From Planctomycetaceae bacterium (GTDB lineage Bacteria; Planctomycetota; Planctomycetia; Pirellulales; Thermoguttaceae): a DNA stretch of 64,000 nucleotides. The stretch is from assembly GCA_012719125.1 (NCBI GenBank), contig JAAYAY010000196.1, positions 1 through 64,000 on the forward strand, given 5' to 3'. The first letter of the stretch is position 1, and each line of letters opens with the position of its first letter. The position numbers and the translations under genes are program-made. Shown piece by piece: positions 45,682 to 52,954 of the stretch. The notes beneath the pieces are model-generated. The model searched no databases, was not told the DNA's origin, and saw only the letters and a list, made by a program, of their open reading frames with translations.

Positions 45682-45721
45682 TTGACAGAATTGTGCATTT
45701 GGCTAAACTTACAAGTATAAT
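45682..45721 (+). promoter_or_regulatory. Candidate arsR promoter overlapped by an operator
   Basis: TATAAT at 45716-45721 is preceded by TTGTGC (45691-45696, spacing 19) and TTGACA (45682-45687, too distant for a canonical pair). The operator GCATTTGGCTAAACTTACAA (45696-45715) lies between, so repressor binding would occlude the polymerase. Confidence 0.5.
45696..45719. promoter_or_regulatory. ArsR-box-like site 1
   Basis: CATTTGGCTAAACTTACAAG. Left half ATTTGGC is shared with sites 2 and 3; right half is weaker. Confidence 0.5.
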
Positions 45722-45800
45722 GCCGCCGACCGGGTCGAAATGGGCCAGGAAGACGTCTCTTGACACGAATTCCCGGCAACCTGCCGTTGGCACAAACCGC

Positions 45801-45823
45801 GAATTTGGCTAAATTGCCAAGTA
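45801..45823. promoter_or_regulatory. ArsR-box-like site 2
   Basis: AATTTGGCTAAATTGCCAAG contains the perfect dyad TTGGC-TAAATT-GCCAA and lies within the arsR mRNA leader. Confidence 0.55.
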
Positions 45824-45847
45824 GTTCCAAGCCGATGGTTGGTACCA

Positions 45848-46171
45848 ATGGACGCGAAGACGCAAGCCAAATACGAAGCCCGGGCGAAGATCGTCAAGGC
45901 GATGGCCCATCCGGCCAGGCTCTTCATGCTGGACGAGCTATCCAGGAACGGGGAGCGTTGCGTTTGCGAACTGACCGAGATGGTCGGCACCGACATGTCG
46001 ACGGTGTCGCGACATCTGGCGCAACTCAAGCAGGCCGGCCTGGTGGAGGATGAGAAACGAGGCCAGATGGTGTTTTATCGGCTGCGCGTCCAGTGTGCGT
46101 TGGATTTCTTCGACTGCATCGAGTCGGTGATCAAGTGCAACGCGAAAAGCCAGCAGGAACTGCTGGCCTAG
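45848..46171 (+). CDS. arsR: ArsR-family arsenic-responsive repressor
   Basis: A 107-residue metalloregulator. The helix-turn-helix region contains the arsenite-binding-type motif ERCVCELTEMVGTDMSTVSR, with the CVC cysteines of classic ArsR. More cysteines (VQCALDFFDCIESVIKC) lie in the C-terminal helix. The start is ATG 45848, with a TTG alternative at 45839. Upstream sites 1 and 2 and a reversed site 3 before the permease suggest autoregulation plus permease control. Confidence 0.93.
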   Translation: MDAKTQAKYEARAKIVKAMAHPARLFMLDELSRNGERCVCELTEMVGTDMSTVSRHLAQLKQAGLVEDEKRGQMVFYRLRVQCALDFFDCIESVIKCNAKSQQELLA

Positions 46172-46210
46172 GTTTCAACAGGGTATTCGTACCCTTTTTT
46201 GATTCCCAAA

Positions 46211-46233
46211 TACTTGCACATTATGCCAAATTG
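46211..46233. promoter_or_regulatory. ArsR-box-like site 3, reversed
   Basis: Its reverse complement AATTTGGCATAATGTGCAAG resembles site 2 and lies between arsR and the permease gene, so the permease may have its own repressed promoter. Confidence 0.5.
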
Positions 46234-46266
46234 CCCAATCGGCAATGAGGGCTTGGAGCGAACGGC

Positions 46267-47592
46267 ATGAACAAGAGGGAACTTGGTGTCTTCGCGGCTT
46301 TGGCCGCGGTGTTTCTGCTCGCGTATTTCCTGAATTTCACGGATTCGAAGATTCAGAACGCCGTCATGGAAGCGTTCTTCATGCTCCAGTGGTATGCCCA
46401 GTACCACACGCTGGCTTGCGTCGTGCCCGCCATGTTCATCGCCGGGGCGATCGCCGTCTTCTTCTCCAAGGAGGCCGTCTTGCGGCACCTCGGACCCAAG
46501 GCGAATAAGATCGAAGCCTACGGGGTGGCGTCTACGTCCGGCACGGTGCTGGCCGTCTGCTCGTGCAGCGTGCTGCCCATGTTTGCCGGTGTTTATCGGG
46601 TCGGCGCGGGACTTGGACCGGCCTCGGCCTTCCTCTACTCGGGTCCGGCGATCAACGTGATGGCGATCTTCCTGACGGCCCGAGTGCTGGGGTTCGACTT
46701 GGGCGTCGCTCGGATCATTGGGTCGATCGTGTTCGCGGTCATTATCGGACTGGTCATGGCGGCCATTTTTCGCAGGGACGACGAGGAGCGGACGGCCGCC
46801 GTGATGGCCATGCCCGACCCGCCTCCGGCGAAGCGGAGCCTTTGGCAGACGGCCTTGTTCTTCATCGCCATGATCACCTTCCTCGTCTTCAGCGACTGGG
46901 CCAATCCGAGCCAGACCATCATCGAGAAGTCCGACGGCACGGTGATGAAAGTGTCGGTCCTGCAAAAGACCGACGAGACATACCGCGTGCAACTCAATGA
47001 GCCGCTGGGCGACTTGAACAAGGGGGCGAAGCTCACCTTCCCCACCAGCGAGATCGCCTCGGAGAAGGACTGGACTCCGGAGAACTACCGTTGGGCGGCC
47101 TGGGTCTTCCACCATCGCTGGTATTTCGCCGGCGCCTGCTTCCTGGCCGTCCTGGCGATGGTCTGGGCCTGGTTCGACCGGCAGGAACTGGGCGAGTGGA
47201 TGGATCAGACGTGGAGCTTCTCCAAATCGATCATTCCGCTGCTGTTTGGCGGCGTGCTGGTGACCGGCTTCGTCGGCGCCCTGATTCCCGAAGAACTTGT
47301 CGCCAGTTGGGTCGGCGGCGATAGTCTCCGGGCGAATCTCGTCGCCTCGGTGATCGGCGGGATGTGGTATTTTGCCACCTTGACCGAGATCCCCATTCTG
47401 GAGGCCCTGCTCGGCCTGGGAATGGGCCGCGGCCCGGCCCTGGCCCTGCTTCTGGCGGGCCCGGCATTGTCGCTGCCGAGCATTGCGGTAATCTACAGTG
47501 TGATCGGGTTCAAGAAGACAGCCGCCTTCGTGTTCTTGTGTATCATCATGAGCACGATTGTGGGTATGGTATTCGGATGGTTCTTCGTGTAA
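46267..47592 (+). CDS. arsP: ArsP-type permease (DUF318)
   Basis: A 441-residue membrane transporter, likely exporting arsenicals. About 8-10 hydrophobic segments are visible, among them ACVVPAMFIAGAIAVFF, GTVLAVCSCSVLPMFAGVYR, GPASAFLYSGPAINVMAIFL and ASVIGGMWYFATLTEIPILE. The CSCS motif in the third segment is characteristic of this permease family. A soluble loop (about residues 215-280) is beta-rich. It begins 95 bases after arsR and precedes a thioredoxin-like gene by 38 bases. Confidence 0.88.
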   Translation: MNKRELGVFAALAAVFLLAYFLNFTDSKIQNAVMEAFFMLQWYAQYHTLACVVPAMFIAGAIAVFFSKEAVLRHLGPKANKIEAYGVASTSGTVLAVCSCSVLPMFAGVYRVGAGLGPASAFLYSGPAINVMAIFLTARVLGFDLGVARIIGSIVFAVIIGLVMAAIFRRDDEERTAAVMAMPDPPPAKRSLWQTALFFIAMITFLVFSDWANPSQTIIEKSDGTVMKVSVLQKTDETYRVQLNEPLGDLNKGAKLTFPTSEIASEKDWTPENYRWAAWVFHHRWYFAGACFLAVLAMVWAWFDRQELGEWMDQTWSFSKSIIPLLFGGVLVTGFVGALIPEELVASWVGGDSLRANLVASVIGGMWYFATLTEIPILEALLGLGMGRGPALALLLAGPALSLPSIAVIYSVIGFKKTAAFVFLCIIMSTIVGMVFGWFFV

Positions 47593-47629
47593 CCGTGTCA
47601 AACGAGCTTGATGAGGGAGAGTGGATCAA

Positions 47630-47863
47630 ATGAAGCTTGTGCAGATTCTGGGAACCGGCTGTGCGAAATGCACGAAACTCAAAGAGAACGCCGAGAAGGC
47701 GGTGGCGGATCTGGGTATCGAGGCTACCGTGGAGAAGATCGAAGACATCAACGTCATCGTCGGATTTGGCGTGATGATGACCCCGGCGATTGCCATTGAC
47801 GGAGAGGTGAAGCTCGTTGGGAAAGTGGCCTCGCCGGAGGAGATCCAGAATTTGCTTCAGTAA
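47630..47863 (+). CDS. Small CxxC thioredoxin-fold protein
   Basis: A 77-residue protein with an N-terminal redox-active GTGCAKCTKLKENAEKAVAD and the thioredoxin-fold MMTPAIAIDGEVKLVGKVAS with cis-proline (TPA). It matches the redox-active disulfide protein group linked to metal and arsenic loci. GAGGGAG precedes ATG 47630. Proximity to the ArsP permease suggests thiol transfer or metalloid handling. Confidence 0.88.
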   Translation: MKLVQILGTGCAKCTKLKENAEKAVADLGIEATVEKIEDINVIVGFGVMMTPAIAIDGEVKLVGKVASPEEIQNLLQ

Positions 47864-48056
47864 GACAAACTGTGCCAAGGTGCTGCCAGAGTGAGTTTCG
47901 CCGGCACGCGGCCGAAGTTGCTCTTGCCCGCAAGGCGACGTAAACGCGACCGGCCGGCAATACAACGGTTCAAGACGGCAACCAGCCGATGAAGTTACCC
48001 CCAAGCATCAATGGGTACGATCGTCGATACAATGATCGGAGCGAAAAGGGCTTTCT
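47864..48056. other. Intergenic region
   Basis: 193 bases without a supported gene; no clear terminator with T-run. Confidence 0.35.
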
Positions 48057-48707
48057 ATGGAACTGAAGAACGCAGTTGCCGTCTGTCTGATTTCGCTGTT
48101 CTCGGCGACGCTCGTGGTACTGATCGCCCGAGCGTTGGACAACCAGGCGGCTTCCCAACTGGAACCGCAACTGGCGCAGATCGTCGAGGAGCTGCGTGCG
48201 ATCCGCACTCAGGGTGGCGTGTCGCTTTCGGGCGGGCCGGCGGCGGAAACGCTCGACGACGGCCTGATCGTCTACTACTTCCACGGCAACGTTCGCTGCC
48301 CGACCTGCCGGGCCATTGAATCCCAGGCGCACGAGGTTGTCGCCAATGATTTTGCCGACCAACTCGCGAGCGGGCGAGTCGCCTGGAAGATCGTGAACTA
48401 CGACAAACCGGAAGGAACCGATCTCGCCAAACAATTCGACGTTCACATGGCCAATGTCGTGCTCGCGCAGATGGATGGAGGCGAGATCAAGAACTGGAGA
48501 CGTCTCGACCAGGTTTGGGCCCTGGTGGGCGACAAGCCCGCCTTCGCCGAGTTCATCCGAACCGAGACCGGCCAGATGCTGGCCGAGGACGAAGTGCCCG
48601 CGGATTCGGCGGGAGCACCCGATCTGCTCGACTTGCCCGTGCCGGAAATGTCGCCTCCTCCTCTTCCCCAGAGCGACGCCCCGGCCGACCTGCCGCTACC
48701 CGAATAG
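48057..48707 (+). CDS. ArsF-like exported thioredoxin-type protein (copy 1)
   Basis: A 216-residue protein with one N-terminal membrane anchor (AVAVCLISLFSATLVVLIAR), then the motif VYYFHGNVRCPTCRAIESQA and a thioredoxin-like core (VAWKIVNYDKPEGTDLAKQF). The CPTC pair is typical of the nitrophenyl compound nitroreductase subunit ArsF group from arsEFG operons. The Pro-rich tail after residue 170 is variable. ArsF is reported to act in nitroarsenical reduction; the exact chemistry here is inference. Confidence 0.8.
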   Translation: MELKNAVAVCLISLFSATLVVLIARALDNQAASQLEPQLAQIVEELRAIRTQGGVSLSGGPAAETLDDGLIVYYFHGNVRCPTCRAIESQAHEVVANDFADQLASGRVAWKIVNYDKPEGTDLAKQFDVHMANVVLAQMDGGEIKNWRRLDQVWALVGDKPAFAEFIRTETGQMLAEDEVPADSAGAPDLLDLPVPEMSPPPLPQSDAPADLPLPE

Positions 48708-48742
48708 TCATTCCGTTGTTCTAAGCCAAGAAGGAGTCGTCG

Positions 48743-49189
48743 ATGAGACATTTCAGCAAGACCTTCGTTGCCGCCGTTGCATCGGTCCTGGTCTTCTCGT
48801 CGTTTGCCGAATACGCGACCGCGGCGGAGGAGTCCAAGGCTCCGCCGAAAAACCGGGTGGTCGCCATGTACTTCCACCGCACGCAGCGCTGCCCCACCTG
48901 CCAGAAGATGGGCAGCTACACGGAAGAAGCTATTAAGACGGGCTTTGCCGGGCAGCTCAAGGACGGCACCGTCGAACTACATTTCATCGATTTCCAGAAC
49001 GAGAAGAACGCCGCCTACACGAAGGCCTACAAGATCACGGGGCCGGCGTTGATCGTGGCGAAGGTGGCCGACAACAAGGTGGCCGAATTCAAGGATCTGA
49101 AGGACATCTGGAGCAACGTGGGAGACAAGAAAGCGTTTATCAAGTACGTGCAGGACCAGATCAAGGCCTACGAGGCCGCGGCCAAGTGA
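48743..49189 (+). CDS. ArsF-like exported protein (copy 2)
   Basis: A 148-residue relative of the upstream gene product, with a signal peptide (MRHFSKTFVAAVASVLVFSS) and the same core: VVAMYFHRTQRCPTCQKMGS, VELHFIDFQNEKNAAYTKAY, then WSNVGDKKAFIKYVQDQIK. The CPTC motif is conserved. Unlike copy 1 it is probably free in the periplasm. AAGAAGGAG precedes ATG 48743. The two copies may pass electrons or metalloid between each other. Confidence 0.8.
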   Translation: MRHFSKTFVAAVASVLVFSSFAEYATAAEESKAPPKNRVVAMYFHRTQRCPTCQKMGSYTEEAIKTGFAGQLKDGTVELHFIDFQNEKNAAYTKAYKITGPALIVAKVADNKVAEFKDLKDIWSNVGDKKAFIKYVQDQIKAYEAAAK

Positions 49190-49235
49190 CCGCCCGCGGT
49201 CGGCGATCATTCGGTCATTTGCCGGCGTGGGAGCG

Positions 49236-49352
49236 GGGAATGGTGGAACGATGGAATAGTGGAATGATGGAATGATGAGGGCAGTGTATACAGCCCTTGC
49301 TTAGTCTTCGTTCCCAACATTCCACTATTCCAGCATTCCATTCTTCCAGCCA
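49236..49352. repeat. ATTCC-rich inverted repeat between arsF and arsG genes
   Basis: TGGAATAGTGGAATG (49252-49266) is complementary to CATTCCACTATTCCA (49318-49332), and further GGAATGATGG units flank it. Related ATTCCATCATTCC strings occur near 50351 and 52260. Confidence 0.75.
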
Positions 49353-49377
49353 CCGCAGTTCGAATTGGAGATCCCCC

Positions 49378-50130
49378 GTGCTTGCCTACCTGCTCTACAT
49401 TGGAGCTGCGCTCTACCTGGGCGTCCTGACTTCGATCAGCCCGTGCCCGCTGGCTACCAATATTGCCGCGGTTTCGTATATCGGGCGCAAGGTTGAGAAC
49501 TCGCGGGCGGTGATTCACGCGGGCTTTCTCTACACCTTGGGGCGATGCCTTCTCTACCTGGCGTTGGCTGCATTTCTAACCACCTCGGCCACGTCGATCC
49601 CGGCCTTCTCTGTCTTCCTCCAGAAGTACATGCATCTCGTTCTCGGGCCCGTCTTTCTCGTCCTGGGCATGTTCCTCGTCGGGCTGATCACCATCAGCAC
49701 CGGGGGAACCATGATGAGCGACCGTATGCAGAAGCGGGTGGATGCGATGGGAATCTGGGGGGCACTGTTGTTGGGCGTGCTGTTTGCGGTTTCCTTCTGC
49801 CCGACGTCGGCCGTCTGGTTCTTCGGGCTCCTGGCTCTGACCATGGGGTCGGAGGCCGGTGCGGTTACCGCCGTGCTCGAAAAGGTCGGGATTGCCCTGC
49901 CCGAGGCGTCCATTGCGGGCGGCTCGCTGGTGCTGCCGCTGGTCTACGGCATCGGCACGGCCCTACCCGTCCTGGTGGTCGCCGTGCTTCTGGCCTACAG
50001 CGCCCAGGCGGTGGGCCGAACCTACAACATCCTTTCGCAGGTCGAGTGGTGGGCCCGGATGACGACCGGCTGGGTATTCATCCTGGCAGGTGTGTGGTTC
50101 TCACTGACCTATGTGTTCGAGGTCGCTTAG
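49378..50130 (+). CDS. ArsG-like permease
   Basis: A 250-residue polytopic protein with six or seven membrane segments: LAYLLYIGAALYLGVLTSIS, YLALAAFLTTSATSIPAFS, VLGPVFLVLGMFLVGLITIS, LLLGVLFAVSFCPTSAVWFF, LPLVYGIGTALPVLVVAVLL and GWVFILAGVWFSLTYVFEVA. SPCPLATN and SFCPTSA are the conserved proline/cysteine motifs of DsbD/ArsG-type permeases. The likely job is efflux of aromatic arsenicals alongside ArsF. The GTG start at 49378 follows GGAG; an upstream ATG frame has no hydrophobic start. Confidence 0.8.
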   Translation: MLAYLLYIGAALYLGVLTSISPCPLATNIAAVSYIGRKVENSRAVIHAGFLYTLGRCLLYLALAAFLTTSATSIPAFSVFLQKYMHLVLGPVFLVLGMFLVGLITISTGGTMMSDRMQKRVDAMGIWGALLLGVLFAVSFCPTSAVWFFGLLALTMGSEAGAVTAVLEKVGIALPEASIAGGSLVLPLVYGIGTALPVLVVAVLLAYSAQAVGRTYNILSQVEWWARMTTGWVFILAGVWFSLTYVFEVA

Positions 50131-50449
50131 AGAGGGGGCCGGGCATGATTCCCCAGGAGCATCGTAAGCGTCCACCGCAACCATTCGTGACGGCTGGCTT
50201 ATGCTGAGGGTTTTCCGGAATTGCCCTGACAGCAAGGAGCCAGAGCATGTCACGCAGAGCCCTCGCTGCGACACTGCTGGCAGGAATGGTGGAATCCCCA
50301 ACAGCGCCAGTGAGAAACACCCCACCTCACCGCCAAGTCACATCTGTCGTATTCCAGCATTCCATCATTCCAATGTTTGCGCTCACGCCGGACAGATCCG
50401 ACGCCTTTCCTGCAATCACCCTCCCAATTCACCCCGTGTCCACGAAACG
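50131..50449. other. Intergenic region with ATTCC repeats
   Basis: 319 bases without a supported gene. It has CAGGAATGGTGGAATCCCC (50281-50299) and TATTCCAGCATTCCATCATT (50350-50369), members of the dispersed ATTCC repeat family. Confidence 0.5.
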
Positions 50450-51151
50450 CTACTCCCCCAGAAGAACGCGTCTGTAGATCTTGTAGTAGGCCGTGTCCTT
50501 GTATCCGATTTCAGTGACCGGACTGTGATCGAAGCTGTAGATCTGGGCGCCCTCGAGGGTCAGCAAGATGGGGGAATGGGTCGCGATGATGAACTGGGCA
50601 TGGCCCGCTTCGGCATTCTCTCGGAGAATGTCCAGCAACGCGAGCTGGCTTGTGGGGGACAGGGCCGTTTCCGGCTCATCGAGGAAGTAGAGGCCCCTTA
50701 TCTTATAGCGGGAGCGGAAGTAAGACATCATGGATTGGCCGTGTGATTGGGCCACCAGGGACTTCCCGCCAAAATGCTTCAACTGTCCGGGATCTGCGGC
50801 CGCCCAACTGTCGACGACGTTTCTGAAGTCGTTGAAGGTCTCCGAACCGAAATAGGATCCGGGCGTCCATCCGTTCGCCCACTCCAGGATGATGTGGTTG
50901 CACAACAGTTTTTCATAAGGGTTGGCCCGGTAGCTTACCTCCGGCTTCCGCCAGATATGAACGTTGCTGGCGAGGGTCAAGGCCTCCAGGAGGGTGGACT
51001 TTCCCGTGCCATTCTCTCCGACGAAAAACGTCACCGGGGATTCGAACTGGATTCGCTTGGTTTCATGGAAGATCGGCAAAGAGAAGGGATAGCGATCCGA
51101 CACCGGGTACGTATCAGGGCGCAAGGTTGCGCTGGTGATGTGATTGCTCAT
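50450..51151 (-). CDS. AAA family ATPase (ABC-type, orphan)
   Basis: A 233-residue soluble ATPase with Walker A VGENGTGKSTLLEAL, a signature-like SHGQSMMSYF, Walker B RGLYFLDEPETALS and switch histidine IIATHSPILL. The compact size and lack of a long coiled coil resemble small AAA_21-type ATPases. It has no partner in the window, so a role in DNA repair, defence or another process remains open. It is divergent from the arsenic genes. Confidence 0.85.
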   Translation of the reverse strand: MSNHITSATLRPDTYPVSDRYPFSLPIFHETKRIQFESPVTFFVGENGTGKSTLLEALTLASNVHIWRKPEVSYRANPYEKLLCNHIILEWANGWTPGSYFGSETFNDFRNVVDSWAAADPGQLKHFGGKSLVAQSHGQSMMSYFRSRYKIRGLYFLDEPETALSPTSQLALLDILRENAEAGHAQFIIATHSPILLTLEGAQIYSFDHSPVTEIGYKDTAYYKIYRRVLLGE

Positions 51152-51354
51152 TGTGTGTGCGAAGTTCCGTAGAGCGGGCTGCGATTAGGTCCAGCTTCTC
51201 CTGGAGACGCCGGGTCGTCTATTATACCACGAATGCCATTTCCGCCGAACGGCGGCTCGGATTGGCTGGCAACCCTGCCGCCACCTCTGCAATTGCGTTA
51301 GAATGCGGGGGACTCAACAAGATGGCCGATCCACGATAACCGGGAGTCAGCCCC

Positions 51355-52218
51355 ATGCGCTTCGCTGCCCTCTGTGCCTGCTTGATCGCGTTTTTCCTGT
51401 CTCAGTGTGAACGTCCGGCGAAAGCAGCCGAAGAGGCGCCCATCCGCCTCCTCGTTCGCGGCGACGACATCGGCAGCAGCCATGCGGCCAACCTGGCCTG
51501 CATCCAGTCGTGCCGCGAAGGGATCGCCCGCAGCCTCGAAGTCATGGTTCCCTGCGCCTGGTTCGAAGAGGCGGCCGTGATGTTGAACGACAACCCGAAC
51601 ATCGACGTCGGCGTCCATCTCACCCTGACCAGCGAGTGGACCGGGCTGAAGTGGCGACCGCTCACCCACGCTCCGAGTCTCGTCGACGAGGACGGCTACT
51701 TCCACCCGCGAACCGGCGACTTCGCCGCCGGCAATCCGAAACGAGAAGAAGTCGAGCAGGAACTGCGTTCCCAGATTGAACTGGCCAGGAAGAAGATCAA
51801 GAACGTCACCCACCTCTCCTCCCACATGGGCGCCCCCACCTGCCGGCCCGAACTGAAAGAACTGGTCGACTCTCTAGCGAACGAATACGGCCTGGCTGTC
51901 GACATGTCCGGGGTCAAGCCCTTCCGCAGCATGGGCTCCAGCAAGGACCCCTTCGAGAAGCGTCTCGCCATGTTCCTCGAATCCCTGGAAAACTTCGGCC
52001 CCGGCACATGGCTCCTCGTCGAACACCCGGGACTCGACACCCCCGAGATGCAGGCCCACGGGCATCCCGGCTACGAAAACGTCGCCCAGCACCGCCGCGA
52101 CGTCACCCGGCTCTTTACCGACCCCAAGGTCAAGGAAGTCATCCAACGCCGCAGCATTGAGCTTGTCAGCTACGGTCAACTCAAAGACAGTAACCCGAAG
52201 CGTGAGCGAGTACAGTAA
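51355..52218 (+). CDS. YdjC/ChbG-family deacetylase, exported
   Basis: A 287-residue secreted protein with signal peptide (MRFAALCACLIAFFLSQCER). The metal-dependent deacetylase core has LLVRGDDIGSSHAANLACIQ, GVHLTLTSEW and HLSSHMGAPTCRPELKELVD; the aspartates and histidines are in the expected spots for carbohydrate deacetylase metal binding. It likely acts on N-acetylated oligosaccharides. It opens the exported-catabolism block and is followed by a nitroreductase-like gene. Confidence 0.87.
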   Translation: MRFAALCACLIAFFLSQCERPAKAAEEAPIRLLVRGDDIGSSHAANLACIQSCREGIARSLEVMVPCAWFEEAAVMLNDNPNIDVGVHLTLTSEWTGLKWRPLTHAPSLVDEDGYFHPRTGDFAAGNPKREEVEQELRSQIELARKKIKNVTHLSSHMGAPTCRPELKELVDSLANEYGLAVDMSGVKPFRSMGSSKDPFEKRLAMFLESLENFGPGTWLLVEHPGLDTPEMQAHGHPGYENVAQHRRDVTRLFTDPKVKEVIQRRSIELVSYGQLKDSNPKRERVQ

Positions 52219-52251
52219 CCCGTCCACTCCCGTCCACGCTGAATAAGACAC

Positions 52252-52286
52252 CCATCCTTCCACCGTTCCATTATTCCATCATTCCC
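52252..52286. repeat. ATTCC-rich intergenic repeat
   Basis: CCGTTCCATTATTCCATCAT and nearby bases repeat the motif seen near 49252 and 50351. Confidence 0.55.
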
Positions 52287-52308
52287 CTCACCACCTCACA
52301 CACGCACC

Positions 52309-52833
52309 ATGGATGTTTTCGAAGCCATTGCCAAACGTCACAGTTACCGCGGCCGGTTCACCGACGTTCCCGTCCCTGAAGCAGATCTCCGCAAGATCGT
52401 GCAGGCCGGCATCCAGGCCCCCTCGGGCAAGAACGAGCAGACCACCTCGTTCGTCATCGTCAACGATCCCGGCGTGCTCAAAAAGGCCGCCGAGATTATC
52501 AACCGCCCCGTCTGCCAGACGGCCCGGGCGATGATCGTCTGCGTCACAGACCCGCGGCCCGTGTTTCACGGCGAAACCTTCCACGCCGAAGACTGTGCCG
52601 CGGCCGTCGAAAACATGCTGCTCGCCGTCACCGCCATGGGTTACGCCACCGTCTGGCTCGACGGCGTCCTCCGGTTGGAGGGCGTCGCCGGACGCCTGGC
52701 CGAACTGCTGGGCGTTCCCGAGAACCGGATCGTGCGGATCGTCCTCCCCCTGGGCGTCCCCGTCGAATCCTGCCCACAGAAAGAAAAGCTTCCCTTCGAC
52801 CAGCGGGCATGGTTCAATCGATACGGCGGGTGA
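52309..52833 (+). CDS. Nitroreductase-family protein
   Basis: A 174-residue flavoprotein-like member. N-terminal RHSYRGRFTDVPVPEADLRK, IVQAGIQAPSGKNEQTTSFV and C-terminal GVPENRIVRIVLPLGVPVES match FMN-dependent nitroreductases. CAAAVENMLLAVTAMGYATV is the dimer-helix motif. The protein is shorter than many members, and the final part is Lys-rich. Substrate unknown; its placement among catabolic genes suggests redox chemistry on a small molecule. Confidence 0.88.
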   Translation: MDVFEAIAKRHSYRGRFTDVPVPEADLRKIVQAGIQAPSGKNEQTTSFVIVNDPGVLKKAAEIINRPVCQTARAMIVCVTDPRPVFHGETFHAEDCAAAVENMLLAVTAMGYATVWLDGVLRLEGVAGRLAELLGVPENRIVRIVLPLGVPVESCPQKEKLPFDQRAWFNRYGG

Positions 52834-52837
52834 TACC

Positions 52838-52932
52838 CGTAGCTTGGCTCTCCAGAGCCGAGCATTGGAGCCACCAGGAGACTGCCTGGCAGACAGAAGA
52901 CACCAGACTCGGCTCTGAAGAGCCAAGCTACG
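52838..52932. repeat. 25-bp inverted repeat between nitroreductase and sulfatase genes
   Basis: CGTAGCTTGGCTCTCCAGAG (start of 52838-52862) pairs with 52908-52932 with one mismatch, separated by 45 bases. The spacing and arm length suggest a MITE-like or REP-like element, or a strong stem-loop between transcripts. Confidence 0.9.
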
Positions 52933-52954
52933 AGAAACACTAACGAGACCCGTC

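Noticed and set aside
50201-50746. Plus-strand frame near the AAA ATPase
   Set aside because: It overlaps the ATPase on the opposite strand and intergenic ATTCC repeats, with no recognisable motif.
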